A stretch of DNA of 64,000 nucleotides from Gordonia sp. KTR9 (lineage in GTDB: Bacteria; Actinomycetota; Actinomycetes; Mycobacteriales; Mycobacteriaceae), in the NCBI RefSeq assembly GCF_000143885.2, contig NC_018581.1:4154001-4218000 (forward strand), read 5' to 3'. Within the stretch, counting starts at the first letter, position 1, and every line of letters begins with the position of its first letter. The notes below the pieces were generated by a model. That model worked only from the letters and a program-made list of their open reading frames with translations. It had not been told where the DNA came from and did no database searches. Both the position numbers and the translations under genes were made by a program. Shown here piece by piece: positions 1-9,595 of this stretch.

Positions 1-149
1 TAGGAACGACCACGCGAGGCGTACGTCCCGGGTCGATGCGACCCGGTCCCCGTGTGCTCGGCAATCGACGATGATCTTTCGGGATGCGGCGATCTTGCGG
101 TGTCCGGCGGGACAACGTCTGAGACTCTAACAGTCACACCGAAACGCCC

Positions 150-182
150 CGGTCGGGCGGCAGCGATGCTGCCGCCCGACCG
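150..182 (-). terminator. Probable intrinsic terminator after rplO
   Basis: A perfect 15-bp inverted repeat (CGGTCGGGCGGCAGC and its complement) with a 3-base loop begins just beyond the rplO stop codon. On the minus strand it is followed by GGGGCGTTT, so the U-run is short. It would separate the spc operon half from whatever lies further left, where secY is common in related genomes. The rest of the left edge (1-149) holds no gene I can support. Confidence 0.7.
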
Positions 183-195
183 CGGTGTGTGTCCG

Positions 196-636
196 TCAGA
201 GTTCGGTGACGCTGCCGCCGGCAGCGGCGATCTTCTCCTTGGCGGAAGCGGTGAACTTGTCGGCGGTGATGTCGACCTTGACCGACAGGTCGCCGTCGCC
301 GAGAACCTTCACCAGCTTGTTCTTGCGAACGGCGCCGGCCGCGACGAGCTCGTCGACGCCGATGGTGCCGCCCTGCGGGAACAGGCGTGCGATGTCGCCG
401 ACGTTGACGACCTGGTACTCGATCCGGTTGCGGTTGGTGAAGCCCTTGAGCTTCGGCAGCCGCATGTGGATCGGCATCTGGCCACCCTCGAACCCGGCGG
501 GCACGTTCTTGCGTGCCTTGGTGCCCTTGGTGCCGCGACCGGCGGTCTTACCCTTGGACCCCTCACCGCGACCCACGCGGGTCTTGTCGGTCTTCGACCC
601 CGGTGCGGGGCGAAGGTGATGGAGTTTGATGGTCAT
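196..636 (-). CDS. rplO: 50S ribosomal protein L15 (uL15)
   Basis: L15 is a late-assembling large-subunit protein that binds 23S rRNA. The 146-residue product opens with a basic Gly/Lys/Arg-rich extension ([20 protein letters not shown]) and continues with the family stretch [19 protein letters not shown], as expected for full-length bacterial L15. Its ATG overlaps the rpmD stop as ATGA, implying translational coupling. It is the last gene of the rpsH-rplF-rplR-rpsE-rpmD-rplO run and is followed by a strong hairpin. Nothing is missing or unusual. Confidence 0.98.
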   Translation of the reverse strand: MTIKLHHLRPAPGSKTDKTRVGRGEGSKGKTAGRGTKGTKARKNVPAGFEGGQMPIHMRLPKLKGFTNRNRIEYQVVNVGDIARLFPQGGTIGVDELVAAGAVRKNKLVKVLGDGDLSVKVDITADKFTASAKEKIAAAGGSVTEL

Positions 637-818
637 GCTTGAACCTCTTCGACTGTCACGAGGTGACGAACCGCGTTGATGAGGCCGCGGTTGATCGGCG
701 TGTCCTCGCGGGTGACGGTCTGGCGGATGCCCCGGAGTCCGAGGGTCCGCAGGCTGTCACGCTGATTCTTCTTGGTACCGATGGTGCCCTTGACCTGGGT
801 GATCTTCAGCTCTGCCAT
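633..818 (-). CDS. rpmD: 50S ribosomal protein L30 (uL30)
   Basis: L30 is a small large-subunit protein. The start chosen is the ATG of [14 protein letters not shown], giving 61 residues, the normal length. The reading frame stays open further upstream, but that part lies inside rpsE and is not coding. The motif [13 protein letters not shown] followed by [17 protein letters not shown] is typical of L30. It starts two bases after the rpsE stop and overlaps rplO by four bases, so the three genes are tightly coupled. Confidence 0.97.
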   Translation of the reverse strand: MAELKITQVKGTIGTKKNQRDSLRTLGLRGIRQTVTREDTPINRGLINAVRHLVTVEEVQA

Positions 819-820
819 GA

Positions 821-1468
821 TCAGACTCCCTGTCCTGCACGGGCGCGCAGCATACCGGCCGGAGCGACGTCCTCGATCGGCAGACCGCGGCGGGCCGCGA
901 CCTCTTCGGGACGCTGCAGCATCTTGAGTGCGGCAACGGTGGCGTGCACGACGTTGATGGCGTTGTCCGAGCCGAGGCTCTTGGCGAGGACGTCGTGGAC
1001 GCCCGCGCACTCGAGCACGGCACGCACCGCGCCACCGGCGATGACACCGGTACCGGGGCTGGCCGGGCGCAGCATGACGACACCGGCGGCCGCCTCACCC
1101 TGGACCGGGTGGGTGACGGTCGCGCCGATCATCGGCACGCGGAAGAAGTTCTTGCGAGCTTCCTCGACGCCCTTCTGGATCGCCGCCGGGACTTCCTTGG
1201 CCTTGCCGTAGCCGACACCGACCATGCCCTGGCCGTCGCCGACGACCACGAGAGCGGTGAACGAGAAACGGCGTCCGCCCTTGACCACCTTCGAGACGCG
1301 GTTGATGGTCACCACGCGCTCGAGCTGGTTGCGGTCCTGGTCGCGGCCGCCGCGATCGCGACGGTCGCCGCGGCCACCGCCGCGACGGTCGTTGCCGCCG
1401 CCCTGGTTGTTCTGGTTGTTGTCGTTACCGGCGGGTCCGTTTCCGCCGTCACGCTGACGTCCGGGCAT
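821..1468 (-). CDS. rpsE: 30S ribosomal protein S5 (uS5)
   Basis: S5 helps form the mRNA entry region of the 30S subunit and contributes to decoding accuracy. Residues from about 50 onward match the family: [21 protein letters not shown] for the N-terminal double-stranded-RNA-binding-like fold, then the C-terminal S5 fold with [19 protein letters not shown]. The first 48 or so residues are an Asn/Gly/Arg/Asp-rich low-complexity extension. Similar but variable extensions occur on actinobacterial S5, so this is probably not an annotation error. It lies 46 bases after rplR. Confidence 0.98.
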   Translation of the reverse strand: MPGRQRDGGNGPAGNDNNQNNQGGGNDRRGGGRGDRRDRGGRDQDRNQLERVVTINRVSKVVKGGRRFSFTALVVVGDGQGMVGVGYGKAKEVPAAIQKGVEEARKNFFRVPMIGATVTHPVQGEAAAGVVMLRPASPGTGVIAGGAVRAVLECAGVHDVLAKSLGSDNAINVVHATVAALKMLQRPEEVAARRGLPIEDVAPAGMLRARAGQGV

Positions 1469-1514
1469 CAGAGGTTCCCTCCGGTCATGTGGGTGTAGCT
1501 GGTGAAGATGGTCA

Positions 1515-1919
1515 TCAGAAGCTCAGGCCTCCCTCGCGGGCGGCATCGGCGAGCGCTGCGATCCGGCCGTGGTAGTCCTTGCCGCCACGGTCGAACACGA
1601 CGGCGTCGACGCCGGCGGCCTTGGCGCGGGCGGCGATGAGCTCGCCGACCTTGCGGGCCTGCGCCGACTTGTCGCCGCCTGCGGCACGCACGTCGGCCTC
1701 GATCGACGATGCCGCGGCCAGCGTCTTGCCGGCCAGGTCGTCGATGAGCTGGACGTGGATGTGGCGCGAGCTACGCTTGACCACGAGACGCGGACGGGCC
1801 GGGGTTCCGCTGACCTTCTTGCGGAGGCGGAAGTGGCGGTTGGCGGTCGCCTTGCGACGACGCGTCGACACGTCCTTGCCGACGGGCTTGCGAACTGTCT
1901 TGGTAGCTGTCTCACTCAT
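1515..1919 (-). CDS. rplR: 50S ribosomal protein L18 (uL18)
   Basis: L18 mediates attachment of 5S rRNA to the large subunit. The 134-residue product has a Lys/Arg-rich N-terminus ([20 protein letters not shown]), then the L18 core [20 protein letters not shown] and the C-terminal [24 protein letters not shown]. It starts three bases after the rplF stop. Length and order are as expected for an actinobacterial spc operon. Confidence 0.98.
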   Translation of the reverse strand: MSETATKTVRKPVGKDVSTRRRKATANRHFRLRKKVSGTPARPRLVVKRSSRHIHVQLIDDLAGKTLAAASSIEADVRAAGGDKSAQARKVGELIAARAKAAGVDAVVFDRGGKDYHGRIAALADAAREGGLSF

Positions 1920-1922
1920 GGC

Positions 1923-2459
1923 TTACTTACCCGTCTTTCCGACCTTGCGACGGATCTGCTCACCCTCGTAGCGAATGCCCTTGCCCTTGTAGGGGTCCGG
2001 ACGACGCAGGCGGCGGATGACCGCCGAGATCTCGCCGACTTGCTGCTTGTCGATACCCGACACCGAGAACTTGGTCGGGGACTCCACGGCGAACGTGATG
2101 CCCGCCGGGGCCTCGATCGGCACGGGATGGCTGTAACCGAGCGCGAACTCGAGGTCGCTGCCCTTGGCCTGCACGCGGTAGCCGACACCGAAGATCTCCA
2201 TCTTCTTGGTGTAGCCCTGCGTGACGCCCACGACGAGGTTGTTCACGAGTGAACGGCTCAGGCCGTGGAGCGCGCGGCTGCGACGCTCGTCGTTGGGGCG
2301 GGTCACGACGATGGAGTTGTCCTCCTTGGCGACCACGATGGGCTCGGAGACGGTGAGCGAGAGCTCACCCTTGGGGCCCTTCACGGTGACGTTCTGGCCG
2401 TCGATGGTGACGTCCACGCCCGCGGGGATCTCGATGGGGTTCTTTCCGATACGCGACAT
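1923..2459 (-). CDS. rplF: 50S ribosomal protein L6 (uL6)
   Basis: L6 binds 23S rRNA near the sarcin-ricin loop. The 178-residue protein begins [15 protein letters not shown] and has the two repeated L6 folds, ending with the signature [14 protein letters not shown] and RRKVGKTGK. Thirteen bases separate it from rpsH. It is complete and ordinary for the family. Confidence 0.98.
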   Translation of the reverse strand: MSRIGKNPIEIPAGVDVTIDGQNVTVKGPKGELSLTVSEPIVVAKEDNSIVVTRPNDERRSRALHGLSRSLVNNLVVGVTQGYTKKMEIFGVGYRVQAKGSDLEFALGYSHPVPIEAPAGITFAVESPTKFSVSGIDKQQVGEISAVIRRLRRPDPYKGKGIRYEGEQIRRKVGKTGK

Positions 2460-2473
2460 TGTGTTACCTCCCC

Positions 2474-2872
2474 CTACCAGACGTAGGCGAGGACTTCGCC
2501 GCCCACGCCCTGGTTGGCTGCCTGGCGATCGGTGAGCAGGCCCGACGACGTGGAGATGATGGCCACGCCGAGGCCGCCCAGAACCTTGGGCAGGTTGGTG
2601 GACTTTGCATAGACCCGGAGGCCGGGCTTGGAGACGCGGCGCAGGCCGGCGATGGAGCGCTCACGACTCGGGCCGTACTTCAGGGAGACGACGAGGCTCT
2701 TTCCGACCTCCGCGTCTTCGGTGCGGTAGTCGGTGATGTAGCCCTCGCGCTTGAGGATCTCGGCGATGTTCACCTTGATCTTCGACGAGGGCAGTGTCAC
2801 CTCGTCGTGGTACGCCGAGTTGGCGTTACGCAGACGCGTCAAGAAGTCTGCGATCGGGTCAGTCATGGTCAT
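2474..2872 (-). CDS. rpsH: 30S ribosomal protein S8 (uS8)
   Basis: S8 is a primary 16S-rRNA-binding protein and, in E. coli, the translational repressor of the spc operon. The 132-residue product starts [18 protein letters not shown]; the second ATG (MTDPIAD) is an equally possible start. The C-terminus [27 protein letters not shown] is characteristic. It is the first gene of the detached distal half of the spc operon. In the intact operon of, for example, Mycobacterium tuberculosis it directly follows rpsZ/rpsN, whereas here rpsZ is almost 19 kb away. Confidence 0.98.
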   Translation of the reverse strand: MTMTDPIADFLTRLRNANSAYHDEVTLPSSKIKVNIAEILKREGYITDYRTEDAEVGKSLVVSLKYGPSRERSIAGLRRVSKPGLRVYAKSTNLPKVLGGLGVAIISTSSGLLTDRQAANQGVGGEVLAYVW

Positions 2873-3069
2873 GGGTGACCGTCAACCTTTCTCGTAGCGG
2901 TTCCCATACAGCGCCGGACGCGGGGACATCCCCGTGACCTGCGGTGGGCCTTCCACGAAGTGGATAGTTGTTTCTGAAGGTTCTCGCCGCCGATGCCCTT
3001 GGCTTTTCGCCGGCACCGGAGACTATTCAGTTGTGTCCCGGACACCTGAGGTGCACAGGCAACCGGTCT

Positions 3070-3098
3070 AGTGTAGGGAACTCGCAGCGTAGACCCAA
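3070..3098 (-). promoter_or_regulatory. Promoter of the rpsH half-operon
   Basis: On the minus strand the -10 hexamer TACACT (3075-3070) lies 17 bases downstream of TTGGGT (3098-3093), which sits inside CGATTTGG. Five bases after the -10 comes GGTTGCCTG. The same arrangement precedes rplN: CGATTTGG, then TTCCC, TACACT, five bases, GGTTGCCTG. The leader to rpsH would be about 190 bases. Confidence 0.65.
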
Positions 3099-3143
3099 AT
3101 CGGCGCCGGTCATCGGCCGCGGGCCTCGGGCACCATCGAGGGT

Positions 3144-4286
3144 ATGGACCGGCGTCAGCTACTCAGATCAGGACTCCTCGGGGCCGGGCTCCTCGGAGTC
3201 ACCGGCACCACGGTACTGGCCGGCTGCTCCGGCGACGAGGAGACGACCACCACACCACGCGGCGGACCGAACCGGTCCGCGACGGTCCCACCGGGGGGCG
3301 TGTCGAACGTCGAGACCGTCGCGTCGGGACTGAACGTGCCCTGGGCGCTGGCCTTCCTGAACGGCGGCGACGCGCTGGTCACCCAGCGTGACGACGCGAC
3401 CGTCGTGCGGGTGTCCCCTCGCGGCGAGGTGCGGACGGTCGGCGAGTTCGGCGACGCCGCGCCGCTCGGCGAGGGCGGGCTGCAGGGGATCGCGATGGCG
3501 CCGGGCGACGAGAGCGCGGTGTTCTTCTACTACACGACGGCCGCCGACAACCGGCTGGTGCGCCTGCAGTTCGACGGGACCCGGCTCACCGGCGCCCGCC
3601 CCCTGATCACCGGACTCGACGCGGCCTACAACCATCACGGCGGAGCCCTGGCCTTCGGTCCCGACGGCAGCTTGTTCGTCGCGGTCGGCGATGCCGCGGT
3701 GCCGGAGGTCGCCCAGGATCGCGCAGCGCTCAACGGCAAGATCCTGCGGGTCGACCGCGACGGCCGTCCGTGGCCGGGCAACCCGTTCGGCAACGAGGTC
3801 TATTCGTACGGGCACCGCAACGTGGAGGGTCTGGCCTTCGACGGTGCGGGGCGGCTGTGGGCGAGCGAGTTCGGACAGAACAGCCGCGACGAGCTCAATC
3901 TGATCCGCCCGGGCGGCAACTACGGGTGGCCGGAGGCCGAAGGCGACTCCGACGATCCGCGGTTCGTCGCGCCCGCCGCCACCTGGACCACGCGTGAGGC
4001 CTCCCCGGCCGGGCTCGCCATAGTCGGGAACCGCGCGTACATGGCGGCACTCCGCGGTCGGCGACTGTGGGAGATACCGCTGGCCGCCTCGCCCGAGGGC
4101 ACCTCCGACGTGCCCGCGAGCCTCCTCGCCGGCGAGCCGGTCGGCCGCTTCGCCGACGAGTTCGGACGCCTGCGACTCGTGGCCGCGGCACCGGACGGCT
4201 CCCTGTGGTTCGGCACCAGCAACACCGACGGTCGGGGCAGGCCGACGGACGGCGACGATCGTCTGCTCCGCATGCGGATCGGTTGA
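3144..4286 (+). CDS. LppZ-like lipoprotein, PQQ-type sugar dehydrogenase fold
   Basis: This is a 380-residue predicted lipoprotein. The N-terminus MDRRQLLRSGLLGAGLLG with a lipobox LAGC (Cys28) suggests export, possibly by the Tat route given the paired arginines, followed by lipid anchoring. Residues from about 55 onward match the soluble aldose/glucose-sorbosone dehydrogenase beta-propeller: NVPWALAFL, GEGGLQGIAM, HHGGALAFGPDGSLFVAVGD, LNGKILRVDRDG, YGHRNVEGLAFD and GGNYGWPEAEG. Mycobacterial LppZ has this fold. I cannot tell whether it binds PQQ or has dehydrogenase activity. It is the first plus-strand gene beyond the rpsH promoter. Confidence 0.85.
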   Translation: MDRRQLLRSGLLGAGLLGVTGTTVLAGCSGDEETTTTPRGGPNRSATVPPGGVSNVETVASGLNVPWALAFLNGGDALVTQRDDATVVRVSPRGEVRTVGEFGDAAPLGEGGLQGIAMAPGDESAVFFYYTTAADNRLVRLQFDGTRLTGARPLITGLDAAYNHHGGALAFGPDGSLFVAVGDAAVPEVAQDRAALNGKILRVDRDGRPWPGNPFGNEVYSYGHRNVEGLAFDGAGRLWASEFGQNSRDELNLIRPGGNYGWPEAEGDSDDPRFVAPAATWTTREASPAGLAIVGNRAYMAALRGRRLWEIPLAASPEGTSDVPASLLAGEPVGRFADEFGRLRLVAAAPDGSLWFGTSNTDGRGRPTDGDDRLLRMRIG

Positions 4287-4389
4287 GACGACACCTCACG
4301 GTTTCCGACGTCACGCGGTGACTCCGTGGGTCGATGTCCCGATCGTCGCGTGGTCTTCCTCCGCCGCACCGCCCCGGATGTGATGGAGA

Positions 4390-4803
4390 GTGGACAACGA
4401 ACCGGGCTCGATCCACCCGAACGCCGTATCGACGTCGCGTCGCGATGCCATGGTGGTACACGTGGACTCGACTCACCTGCCCGAACTCGTCGACCAGCTC
4501 CTCTCCTCGGCACGTGAGGCGTCGAGCCGGAGGGCCTCTCATACGTTGCACGGCAACTCTTCTCGCCACCTCCGCCAGACCGTGATCGCGCTGGTCGCCG
4601 AGGCCTCGCTGTCGGACCACGACAGCCCCACCGAGGCCACGGTGCAGGTTCTGCGCGGACGCGTCGTCCTGACCTCCGCGGATGATGACCCCGACATCCA
4701 CTGGGAGGGCGCCGAAGGCGATCTCGTGACGATACCGTCGACGCGACATGGCCTGACGGCACAGGAGGACTCGGCGATCCTGCTGACCGTCGCGACCCGG
4801 TGA
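4390..4803 (+). CDS. Small cupin-like protein
   Basis: The 137-residue product has a C-terminal single-domain cupin pattern: LVAEASLSDHDSPTEATVQVLRGRVVLTSADDDPDIHWEGAEGDLVTIPSTRHGLTAQEDSAILLTVATR in outline, with TVQVLRGRV and the late IPSTRHGL as cupin-like strands. The classical metal-ligand set is not fully recognisable, so catalytic function is doubtful. A GTG at 4390 is used; ATG at 4450 (MVVHVDST) would give a shorter form. It stands alone between the lipoprotein and the DUF4262 gene and its role is unknown. Confidence 0.6.
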   Translation: MDNEPGSIHPNAVSTSRRDAMVVHVDSTHLPELVDQLLSSAREASSRRASHTLHGNSSRHLRQTVIALVAEASLSDHDSPTEATVQVLRGRVVLTSADDDPDIHWEGAEGDLVTIPSTRHGLTAQEDSAILLTVATR

Positions 4804-4875
4804 TCGCGGCGGCCCGACGGAATTGTCAGGGCCTCGTGTTCTGATGATCGCACCCGTCGAACAAAGGAGCGATCC

Positions 4876-5499
4876 ATGTCAGACCACGCTGCCGCGATCC
4901 GAGGTCTGCCCCGGTGGCATCCCAATCCGCTCATCCGATCGACCATCGAGACCATCCGGCGCTGCGGCTGGCAGGTGACATCGGTCGGCGAGGTGGACGA
5001 CGGGTTCGACATCCGGACCCGGTCCGGTGCCGAACAGTCCCTGCCGGAGTGCGGCTACTCCTATACCGCCGGACTGTCGCTGCACTCGATTCCCGAGCTC
5101 TCGATCTACGGTGTCGATCCGCTGACGGCGACCCACATCCTGAACGAGCTGGGCGCACTGCTGCACCGGGAGGACTGGCGGGATCTCGTCGCCGCGCAGA
5201 CCGACATCCCGCTGCAGACTGTCGCCGTGACCGTTCGACTCATCGAGCAACTCGATCACGACGAGCTCCTCCTGGCCAATCTCCTGTTCCCGGACCATCC
5301 GAAACTGCAGGTCGTCTGGCCCGACGACCACGGCCACCTGCCGTGGGAAGACGGTTACACGCTGCTCCCGATGCATCAACCGGTGAAGGGGATGCCGCAG
5401 CTCCTCGATCCCCCGTTCGGGGAACCGCGCCTTCTCACAACCGAATACGGGCCGGACCGGGCCCGCCCACGAAAGGGTCGTCGTATCTCGGGTCACTGA
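4876..5499 (+). CDS. DUF4262 domain protein
   Basis: The 207-residue product begins at an ATG preceded by AAAGGAG at good spacing. The first third includes CGWQVTSVGEVDDG and GYSYTAGLSLHSIPELSIYG, a pattern of the DUF4262 family in which a short N-terminal region is followed by a Y-T-x-G-L strand and a conserved Pro-Glu. No signal peptide or membrane segment is visible. The function of the family is not established. It precedes the polysaccharide genes by about 140 bases and may be independent of them. Confidence 0.75.
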   Translation: MSDHAAAIRGLPRWHPNPLIRSTIETIRRCGWQVTSVGEVDDGFDIRTRSGAEQSLPECGYSYTAGLSLHSIPELSIYGVDPLTATHILNELGALLHREDWRDLVAAQTDIPLQTVAVTVRLIEQLDHDELLLANLLFPDHPKLQVVWPDDHGHLPWEDGYTLLPMHQPVKGMPQLLDPPFGEPRLLTTEYGPDRARPRKGRRISGH

Positions 5500-5637
5500 C
5501 CTGCGGCCGAGGGAGGTCCGGCGGCATCCGGGGAGAGGTGTGTCCGTGTTGCCCCGGACAAACGGACCTCCGAGGTGCAACCATGGGTGGCCGGGGGCCA
5601 GAACAGACCACGGGGGCACGTGGAAAGGCAGGTCGGC

Positions 5638-7038
5638 GTGGCGTACCTCCCCGTCGTGGTCGCTGTCCTCGTCGCCCTGGTCCTCGCCGTCGCCTTCGTC
5701 GCCGTCATCTACCGGCGCCCGCAGCGCGGGCTCTTGGTGCTGGCGGCACTCACACCCCTCGATGGCCTCCTCGACATCGCTCCGGTTCCCGGCATCGCCT
5801 CCGCGTGGAAAGAAGGCGTCCTCGCCCTCACCCTCATCTGCGCGGTCAACCGTCGCGTCCGGCCCACCGAGCGCACGGGCCCGCCGCTGCACATGCCGTG
5901 GTGGCCGGCCGCGGCCGTGCTGGTCGCGTTCGGGGTGGTCTCGGCGCTCTACGTCTACGGACCCATCGGGCTGTACGGCGTCAAGGTCACCTTCTTCTAC
6001 CTGTTCGTGGTCCTCGCCCTCTGGCTGACCCCGTTCGACGCGCTCGATCGCGACCGGCTGGTCTCGATCATCATGGCGCTCGGTGTCCTCACCACCGTCG
6101 TGGGCATCGGGCAGCAGATCCTGGGTCCGGCGCGGCTGGTCGAACTCGGCTACACCTACGGCGAGCAGGTCCGGTCGAGCGGCCCGCTTTTCCGCACCTT
6201 CAGCACGTTCAATCAGCCCTTCGGCTTCGGACTCTTCGTCATGCTCGCCCTGCTGGTCGGCGGGGCGGTCGCCCTGTCCGACACCGGACGCCGGCGCAAC
6301 CAGTTGTTCCTCGTCTGCTGGCCGGTCATGGCGATCACGATGGCCACGTCGGTGGTGCGGGCGGCGATCCTCGGCCTCGTCGTGGGGGTTGTCTGGCTCG
6401 CCGCACTGCGCTTCCGCCGCCTCATCGCCCCGCTCCTCGCACTCGGCGTCGTCGCCGTCATCTCGCTGCCGTTCCTGCCCTCGAGCATCACCAAGGTGTT
6501 CTTCTCCTCGAGCAGCCTCAGTCAGCGTGGTTCCGGGTGGGGTGAGATCTTCGCGAGCATCGGGGTACACCCGCTCGGAACCGGTCTCGCGTCCAGCGGG
6601 TCGGCCGCCGACGCGCTGTCGGCAGCCCGGGGCGACACGTCCCAGACGATCACCGCGGGCGCCGGCGGTACCGTGCAGCAATTGTCGAAGAACTATCAGC
6701 CGGACAACTACTACGTGAAGCTCCTCCTCGAACTCGGGCCGATCGGATTGTGGTTGTTCCTGGCGCTGATCGTGACCGCGGTGATCTGGTGTGTGCAGTA
6801 CTCGCGCCGGATGCCCGACCCGGATGGAGCCTTCGTCCTGGGTGTCAGTGCGTCGATGGTCGCGGCGATGGTGGCGTGCCTGGTGGCCACCTACTTCGAG
6901 ATCTTCCCGCTCGACTTCTACTTCTGGTTACTGTTGGGAGCTGCTGGATGCGCGACTGCACAACACGAATCACGTACGGTGCGCTTGCACTTCGCCCCGG
7001 AGGCAGCGGAGTCCAGACCTACATCCGCGAACTCCTGA
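5638..7038 (+). CDS. O-antigen ligase/polymerase-like membrane protein (Wzy type)
   Basis: This is a polytopic membrane protein of about 466 residues with roughly ten hydrophobic segments (for example VVVAVLVALVLAVAFVAVIY near the start). A large hydrophilic loop around residues 300-355 (SSSSLSQRGSGWGEIFASIG to QLSKNYQPDNYYVKLLLELG) has the Tyr/Asp-rich ending DNYYVKLLLELGPIGL typical of Wzy/WaaL proteins. In this setting it probably polymerises lipid-linked repeat units outside the membrane. I chose GTG 5638 (MAYLPVV), after GGAAAGG; GTG 5575 or 5620 would extend it. Its 3' end overlaps the next gene by 91 bases. Confidence 0.8.
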   Translation: MAYLPVVVAVLVALVLAVAFVAVIYRRPQRGLLVLAALTPLDGLLDIAPVPGIASAWKEGVLALTLICAVNRRVRPTERTGPPLHMPWWPAAAVLVAFGVVSALYVYGPIGLYGVKVTFFYLFVVLALWLTPFDALDRDRLVSIIMALGVLTTVVGIGQQILGPARLVELGYTYGEQVRSSGPLFRTFSTFNQPFGFGLFVMLALLVGGAVALSDTGRRRNQLFLVCWPVMAITMATSVVRAAILGLVVGVVWLAALRFRRLIAPLLALGVVAVISLPFLPSSITKVFFSSSSLSQRGSGWGEIFASIGVHPLGTGLASSGSAADALSAARGDTSQTITAGAGGTVQQLSKNYQPDNYYVKLLLELGPIGLWLFLALIVTAVIWCVQYSRRMPDPDGAFVLGVSASMVAAMVACLVATYFEIFPLDFYFWLLLGAAGCATAQHESRTVRLHFAPEAAESRPTSANS

Positions 7039-8021
7039 GGGCGCTGCCGAACCATCTGAACCGCACCCCCTTGTCCGCGGTCGTCCAGACCGACGCGGTC
7101 GGTGAACTGCCGTCGTCGATCGCGCCGGTGGAGCGTCCGGTCGCCGACGGTGTCCGGCGCGCACTGTTCGGTGTACTGCCCACCCGGTCCGGCGGGGTGT
7201 TCCACGGCCTCGACGTCGACCTGCCGATCATCGGTCCGGACACGACGGTCGCGACCGTCCACGACCTGTCGGTGCTCGACATGCCGTCCGCGTCGAGCAG
7301 GTTCCGCGCCGCGGGCGAATCCGTACTCGTCCGCACGACACTTCGTCGCGCCGACGTCCTGATCGCCGTCTCCGAGTTCACCGCCGAACGGATCCGCGAG
7401 ACGTGCGGGCGGGAGGCCTACGTCACCGAACTCGCGCCCGCCGAGTGGGCGCGGCCGCCGTCGGACGCCGACGTCGAGCGCGTCCGGGCGAAATACGATC
7501 TGCCCGAACGCTTCGTGATGCAGATCGGCACCGTCGAACCCCGCAAGAACGTCGAGCTGGTGGCGGCGGTGGCGCGGCGCCTCGACATCCCGTGTGTGCT
7601 GGGCGGCGCCGGTTCGACGGGGCCCGATGCGCCGTCGTCGGCGGTTGGGCTCGGCTACGTCGACGTCGAGGACCTGCCGTCGCTCTACGCCGCGGCGACC
7701 GTGACCGCCTACGCCTCCTTCTACGAGGGGTACGGCCTGCCGCCGGTCGAGGCGATGGCGTGTGGGGGCGCCGTCGTCGCGAGCGCGGTCGGCGCGCTTC
7801 CGCAGGTCGTGGGGAACGGCGCGACCCTGGTCGAGGGCCACGACGAGGACGACTGGGTCCGCGCCGTCGAACCCCTCGTCCGCGACGATGCCGCCCGCGC
7901 CGAGCTCGTCGCCGCCGGTACCGCGGTCGCGTCGGCGCTGACCTGGGACACCACCGCCCGCCGGACGGTCGAGGCCTACCGCGCTGCCGGCATCGACCCA
8001 CCCGCTCCGGGGGTGCCGTGA
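6948..8021 (+). CDS. GT4-family glycosyltransferase
   Basis: The 357-residue product starts at ATG 6948 (MRDCTTRITYGALALRPGGSGV), with GGGAG about 8 bases upstream. The order is that of a GT-B retaining transferase: GSGVQTYIRELLRAL for the donor-side glycine loop, VATVHDLSVLDMP, the linker FVMQIGTVEPRKNVELV, and the nucleotide-sugar E-x7-E motif in YASFYEGYGLPPVEAMACG. It likely adds one sugar to the undecaprenyl-linked repeat unit. Sugar specificity cannot be read. It overlaps the polymerase-like gene and ends in GTGA with the flippase start. Confidence 0.85.
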   Translation: MRDCTTRITYGALALRPGGSGVQTYIRELLRALPNHLNRTPLSAVVQTDAVGELPSSIAPVERPVADGVRRALFGVLPTRSGGVFHGLDVDLPIIGPDTTVATVHDLSVLDMPSASSRFRAAGESVLVRTTLRRADVLIAVSEFTAERIRETCGREAYVTELAPAEWARPPSDADVERVRAKYDLPERFVMQIGTVEPRKNVELVAAVARRLDIPCVLGGAGSTGPDAPSSAVGLGYVDVEDLPSLYAAATVTAYASFYEGYGLPPVEAMACGGAVVASAVGALPQVVGNGATLVEGHDEDDWVRAVEPLVRDDAARAELVAAGTAVASALTWDTTARRTVEAYRAAGIDPPAPGVP

Positions 8022-9595
8022 GCCCTGATGTCACCGGCCCACTGCCGTCCGACGTGGTGGTCGAACAGCAGGCCGAAGCCGAATGGCAGACCCGGGCGAC
8101 CGGCGCCGGGAGCGGGCCGAAGACCGCGCCAACCGACGACACCGGCCCGCACCCCGCCTCGGATGCGCGGGCCGCCACCCGGGCGACGATCGCAATGCTG
8201 GTGAGTCGCCTCGTGATCGCCGCGCTCGGCTGGGCCGGAAGCGTTCTCGTCGCGCGCACGCTGTCGCCGGAGGATTGGGGCACCTATTCGTTCGTGTTCG
8301 CCCTGCTCGGTCTGACCGCGATCTTCACCGATCTGGGGGTCGGCCGCGCGGTGATGGCCCGGCTCATCTCCGACGATCCCGACGACGTGGCGAAGACATC
8401 GTCGGCGTTCATCGCACTACGGGTCGTGCTCGGCTTCCTCGGCTACCTGATCGCCGTCGCCTACGTGATCGTGCTGCAGTACCCCGGTGACGTCATCCGC
8501 GCGACCGCCGTCGCGGGTCTCGTCGTCGTGTTCGCCACGCCCGCACAGGCACTCACGGTCATCTTCCAGAGCAGGCACCGCCTCCTGCTCACCGCGATCG
8601 CCGAGAGCCTGGGGCAGGTGTTGCAGCTGGCCCTGACGGTCGCCGCCGTATTGGTCGCGCCGGTGCTGCTGGTGTTCGTCCTCGCCCCGGTCGCGAATGA
8701 GATCCTCTCGCTGATCATCAAGGTCGTCGGCATCATGCGCCGGTCGTCGGGGCTGCGGCCGTCGCGGATCGTCGAATGGTCGCGCTGGAAACCGATGCTC
8801 TCCGACGCGCTTCCGCTGGCACTCGGTCTCGCGCTGACCATCGCACTGCAGAAGGTCGACGTCCTGCTGCTGAGCCTGCTCGACTCGCTCGACGCGGTCG
8901 GCATCTACAGCATCGGGTACAAGTTCTCCGACATCATGGACACCCTCATCCTCGCCGCGATCGGCCCCGTCAGCACGCTTCTGGTGGCCGCGTGGCCGAG
9001 CCAACCGGCGGTCCTGCGCCAGCGATGCCGAAGTGCGGCCGCCGTCTTCGCCGCGAGTGGCGCGGTCGCCGTGGCCGCCTTCTGGCCGAGCGCCGGGCCC
9101 ATCATCGGACTCCTGTACGGCGACCGGTTCGTCGTCGGCGCGAACGCCGCCCGGTTCCTCGTCCTGGGCGCGGCGATCACGGCCTTCATCGTGCTCGGCA
9201 TCTTCCTGCTGGCGTCGACCGGTCACGCGAACCGCTACCCGTGGATCGCGGTCGGCGGCCTGGCCCTCAACGTCGCACTCAACGTTGCCCTCATCCCGCG
9301 GTACTCCTACGACGGAGCGGCCGTTGCCACCGTGATCACCTTCGCCGCCGCGGCGGTGGCGCTCTGGGTGGTGATCGGCCGGACACTGCCGATCACCGGT
9401 CTGCTCCCGCTCGGCACGCTCATCGTGTTGATCGCGCTCACCGCGGCATCCTGCGCACTCGGGGTCCGGTTGACGGATTCGGTGCCGTGGCCGGTCGTCT
9501 CGGCCGGCGCGGCGCTGATCGTCGCCGGGCCCGCCGTCCTGCTGATCCGGGCGGCGACCGCGCCTCCCGGCCGACACACGAAGGTGGTCCGATGA
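8018..9595 (+). CDS. Wzx-type polysaccharide flippase
   Basis: The 525-residue product (GTG start, overlapping the preceding stop as GTGA) has a hydrophilic N-terminal tail of about 60 residues. It then shows the polysaccharide-biosynthesis transporter pattern of about twelve to fourteen membrane segments: MLVSRLVIAALGWAGSVLVARTLSPEDWGTYSFVFALLGLTAIFTDLGVGRAV in outline. The R-x-L-S-P-E-D-W-G-x-Y motif is typical of Wzx/MATE-like flippases. It would move lipid-linked repeat units across the membrane to the polymerase. It is flanked on both sides by glycosyltransferases with 4-base overlaps. Confidence 0.88.
   Translation: MSPDVTGPLPSDVVVEQQAEAEWQTRATGAGSGPKTAPTDDTGPHPASDARAATRATIAMLVSRLVIAALGWAGSVLVARTLSPEDWGTYSFVFALLGLTAIFTDLGVGRAVMARLISDDPDDVAKTSSAFIALRVVLGFLGYLIAVAYVIVLQYPGDVIRATAVAGLVVVFATPAQALTVIFQSRHRLLLTAIAESLGQVLQLALTVAAVLVAPVLLVFVLAPVANEILSLIIKVVGIMRRSSGLRPSRIVEWSRWKPMLSDALPLALGLALTIALQKVDVLLLSLLDSLDAVGIYSIGYKFSDIMDTLILAAIGPVSTLLVAAWPSQPAVLRQRCRSAAAVFAASGAVAVAAFWPSAGPIIGLLYGDRFVVGANAARFLVLGAAITAFIVLGIFLLASTGHANRYPWIAVGGLALNVALNVALIPRYSYDGAAVATVITFAAAAVALWVVIGRTLPITGLLPLGTLIVLIALTAASCALGVRLTDSVPWPVVSAGAALIVAGPAVLLIRAATAPPGRHTKVVR

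Noticed and set aside
4879..6681. 600-residue minus-strand frame over the DUF4262 and polymerase-like genes
   Set aside because: Composition is charged low-complexity typical of antisense frames, while the plus frames have a good ribosome-binding site and membrane segments.
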